Positions 62,056 through 64,000 of a DNA stretch of 64,000 nt are shown here, in pieces. The translations under genes were made by a program, and so were the position numbers. Every line of letters starts with the position of its first letter. Position 1 is the stretch's first letter. The DNA comes from Flavobacterium cerinum. Its GTDB lineage: Bacteria; Bacteroidota; Bacteroidia; Flavobacteriales; Flavobacteriaceae. Under the pieces are notes generated by a model. It ran no database searches, was not told the DNA's origin, and was given only the letters and a program-made list of their open reading frames with translations. The stretch spans positions 3,286,001 to 3,350,000 of the forward strand of contig NZ_CP101751.1 of NCBI RefSeq assembly GCF_024496085.1, in the 5' to 3' direction.

Positions 62056-63318
62056 TCAAACCAACAAATTCATCAGTAACGGTTTATCATTAAGATAGTT
62101 AACATAAAAATCATGTTGCTTCATTTTTGATAATAACGGATCAAAATCCTGATATTCTTTTACCTCTATTCCTACAATTGCCATTCCCTTTTCTTTGGAA
62201 TTTTTCTTGGTGTATTCAAAATACGTAATATCATCATCCGGACCTAAAACATTCATCACAAAATTGCGAAGTGCACCCGGACGTTGCGGGAAATTCACCA
62301 GAAAATAGTGTTTTAACTGCTTGTATAATAATGCCTTTTCTTTAATTTCCTCCATTCGGGTTATATCATTATTACTGCCACTGACAATACATACAATATT
62401 TTTTCCCTTCAGCTTTTCTTTATCATAACATTTAAGTGCAGCTACTGCTAAAGCACCGGCCGGTTCCACCACAATCGCATCTTTATTATACAGTGCTAAT
62501 ATCTCTTCGCAAACGCTTCCTTCGGGAACTGTTATGACATCATGAAGGGTATTCCGACAAATATCGAATGTATAGTCGCCAACCTGTTGTACCGCCGCTC
62601 CGTCAATAAAACGACTGATCTTCTCCAGATAAACCGGTTTTCCTTTTTCAATCGCTTTTAACATACTCGCTGCTCCTTCCGGTTCGACACCGATAATCTT
62701 GGTATCCGGTGATTTCATTTTGAAAATTGCACTGATACCCGCAGCTAATCCGCCGCCGCCAATCGGAACGAAAAGATAATCAACCGGTTTTTCAGCTTGT
62801 TCGAGTATTTCCAATGCTACGGTCGCCTGCCCTTCTATTATAGCCGGATCATCAAAAGGATGAATAAAAACGGCGTTGTGTTCCTTACAAAATGCAAGGG
62901 CTGCCTCTTTGGCTTCATCGAAAGTATCACCGTGTAAAACCACCTCAACATAATCATCTCCGAACATTTTTACCTGTTCCAGTTTTTGTCCGGGTGTTGG
63001 TAACGGCATAAAAACGGTGCCTTTTATTTTCATTTTTTTACAGGCTAAAGCAACTCCCTGCGCATGATTTCCGGCACTGGCACAAACCACACCTTTTATA
63101 CAATCTTCCTGCGAAAGCGAAGCCATTTTATTATATGCCCCTCTTATTTTATAGGAACGTACCGGTTGCAAATCTTCCCGTTTTAAACTGATATGCGCCT
63201 GAAAATCTTCAGACAACTTCAGATGCTGTTGCAAAGGCGATCGAAAGACTTCTTTTTTTAATCTTTCAGCGGCCTTACAAACAGCTTCATACTTTGGAAA
63301 ATATATTTTTGTATTCAT
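62056..63318 (-). CDS. ilvA: Threonine ammonia-lyase (biosynthetic)
   Basis: A 420-residue PLP enzyme starting MNTKIYFPKYEAVCKAAERL. The PLP lysine lies in PVRSYKIRGAYNKM, the glycine loop is FVPIGGGGLAAGIS, and CASAGNHAQGVAL is conserved. The C-terminal regulatory ACT-like domain (HYFLVNFPQRPGALRNFV) is a single copy, as in the shorter IlvA type. It deaminates threonine to 2-oxobutyrate for isoleucine synthesis. The ATG at 63318 is chosen over the TTG that overlaps the ilvC stop; two bases separate the genes. Confidence 0.93.
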   Translation of the reverse strand: MNTKIYFPKYEAVCKAAERLKKEVFRSPLQQHLKLSEDFQAHISLKREDLQPVRSYKIRGAYNKMASLSQEDCIKGVVCASAGNHAQGVALACKKMKIKGTVFMPLPTPGQKLEQVKMFGDDYVEVVLHGDTFDEAKEAALAFCKEHNAVFIHPFDDPAIIEGQATVALEILEQAEKPVDYLFVPIGGGGLAAGISAIFKMKSPDTKIIGVEPEGAASMLKAIEKGKPVYLEKISRFIDGAAVQQVGDYTFDICRNTLHDVITVPEGSVCEEILALYNKDAIVVEPAGALAVAALKCYDKEKLKGKNIVCIVSGSNNDITRMEEIKEKALLYKQLKHYFLVNFPQRPGALRNFVMNVLGPDDDITYFEYTKKNSKEKGMAIVGIEVKEYQDFDPLLSKMKQHDFYVNYLNDKPLLMNLLV

Positions 63319-63320
63319 AA

Positions 63321-64000
63321 TCAACTGTTTTCAGGTCTCAGACTACGAACCGTTTTTCCGGCCTGCCACATTTCACTTTCTCGTAACTCGGTTAATTCGG
63401 CTTCTAACTTCGAACGATAATCGGCTTTACTATTGCTCTCAATTGCTTTTTGAGCTTCTTTTCCCGTTGCGACACTCTTATATAAATCTTCAAAAAGCGG
63501 TTTTGTCGCATCGCGAAACGGTTTCCACCAGTCTAATGCGCCTCTTTGTGCCGTCGTACTACAATTGGCATACATCCAGTCCATCCCGTTTTCGGACACC
63601 AAAGGCATCAAAGATTGTGTCAATTCTTCTACCGTTTCGTTAAAAGCTTCCGACGGGCTATGGCCGTTATTACGCAATACCTCATATTGTGCCGCAAAAA
63701 TGCCTTGTATGGCGCCCATTAATGTTCCGCGTTCGCCTACCAAATCACTGTAAACTTCTCTTTTAAAATCCGTTTCAAAAAGATAGCCGCTACCGATTGC
63801 GATTCCTAAAGCCACTACCCTTTCCCATGCTTTTCCGGTTGCATCCTGATACAAAGCAAAACTGCTGTTTAGTCCTCTGTCTTCCAGAAACATTCTCCTC
63901 AGTGAAGTACCGGATCCTTTTGGCGCTACCAGAAATACGTCGACATCTTCCGGCGGTTGGATTCCTGTTTCTTCATTAAATGTTATTCCGAATCCGTGCG
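63321..64000 (-). CDS. ilvC: Ketol-acid reductoisomerase, C-terminal part (5' end beyond window)
   Basis: The frame stays open to the window edge, giving about 226 residues. VFLVAPKGSGTSLRRMFLED is the end of the NADPH-binding domain. The helical knotted domain follows with ETDFKREVYSDLVGERGTL, which carries Mg-binding acidic residues, and AAQYEVLRNNGHSPSEAFNE. The doubled C-terminal domain shows it is the long class II form of about 490 residues. It catalyses the second common step in branched-chain amino-acid synthesis. It runs directly into ilvA, forming an ilv operon. Confidence 0.92.
   Translation of the reverse strand, partial: HGFGITFNEETGIQPPEDVDVFLVAPKGSGTSLRRMFLEDRGLNSSFALYQDATGKAWERVVALGIAIGSGYLFETDFKREVYSDLVGERGTLMGAIQGIFAAQYEVLRNNGHSPSEAFNETVEELTQSLMPLVSENGMDWMYANCSTTAQRGALDWWKPFRDATKPLFEDLYKSVATGKEAQKAIESNSKADYRSKLEAELTELRESEMWQAGKTVRSLRPENS

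Overview
The window looks like a chromosomal segment of a member of the Flavobacteriaceae, close to Flavobacterium. The DNA is AT-rich. Several genes are preceded by the Bacteroidetes -7 promoter element TAnnTTTG rather than a clear Shine-Dalgarno site. One protein ends in a type IX secretion (T9SS) type A sorting domain, and the housekeeping genes (yifB/comM, dsbD, tilS, pabB, mnmE, ilvA, ilvC) read as flavobacterial. Both ends cut genes: a zinc metallopeptidase at the left edge and ilvC at the right edge.

Layout. 1-4350: metallopeptidase, yifB and three small hypothetical or secreted proteins. 4550-9025: a PH-domain protein, a gene-decay zone holding a broken response regulator and a signal-peptide-only ORF, then a four-gene cluster led by a SUKH-like protein. 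9100-16631: core genes dsbD, tilS, pabB, uspA-like and mnmE. 16632-24302: an accessory zone beginning exactly at the 3' end of mnmE. It holds an AT-rich non-coding stretch, a NACHT NTPase, three immunity-type proteins, a secreted protein, REP-like hairpins, a Fic protein and a metallophosphoesterase. 24326-30946: a five-gene MoxR/vWA/beta-propeller-type (bpX) ternary conflict operon, with a perfect 10-copy heptanucleotide repeat upstream of its promoter. 31154-36372: DUF1622, then a signalling and exopolysaccharide-type run (hybrid kinase, receiver, HEAT protein, GT2). 36657-39218: an ars operon with two copies of a presumed ArsR site. 39406-42373: a hypothetical protein and a TPR histidine kinase/LytTR pair. 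42688-47385: the most striking system. 47699-61979: a T9SS cargo protein and a 4118-residue SpvB/RHS polymorphic toxin. 62056-64000: ilvA and partial ilvC.

The best candidate for an undescribed system is 42688-47385. A 452-residue Thr/Pro/Cys-rich repeat protein is followed, after a strong hairpin, by an APH-like phosphotransferase, a HopA1-like protein and a LanC-like cyclase with all three zinc ligands. Kinase plus HopA1-like lyase is the pairing of class V lanthipeptide and thioviridamide-type systems. A separate LanC cyclase completes a lanthionine pathway. The repeat protein offers about 23 Cys, most with Thr or Ser a few residues upstream, in three near-identical units plus a partial fourth. 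The prediction is a multi-core (methyl)lanthionine polypeptide. No dedicated protease or transporter is visible.

The second notable point is the C-terminal tip of the RHS giant. It is AT-rich and carries a His-Gly / Ala-Cys pair typical of clan CD cysteine peptidases. No immunity gene follows it. All assignments are by reading motifs; no database search was run.
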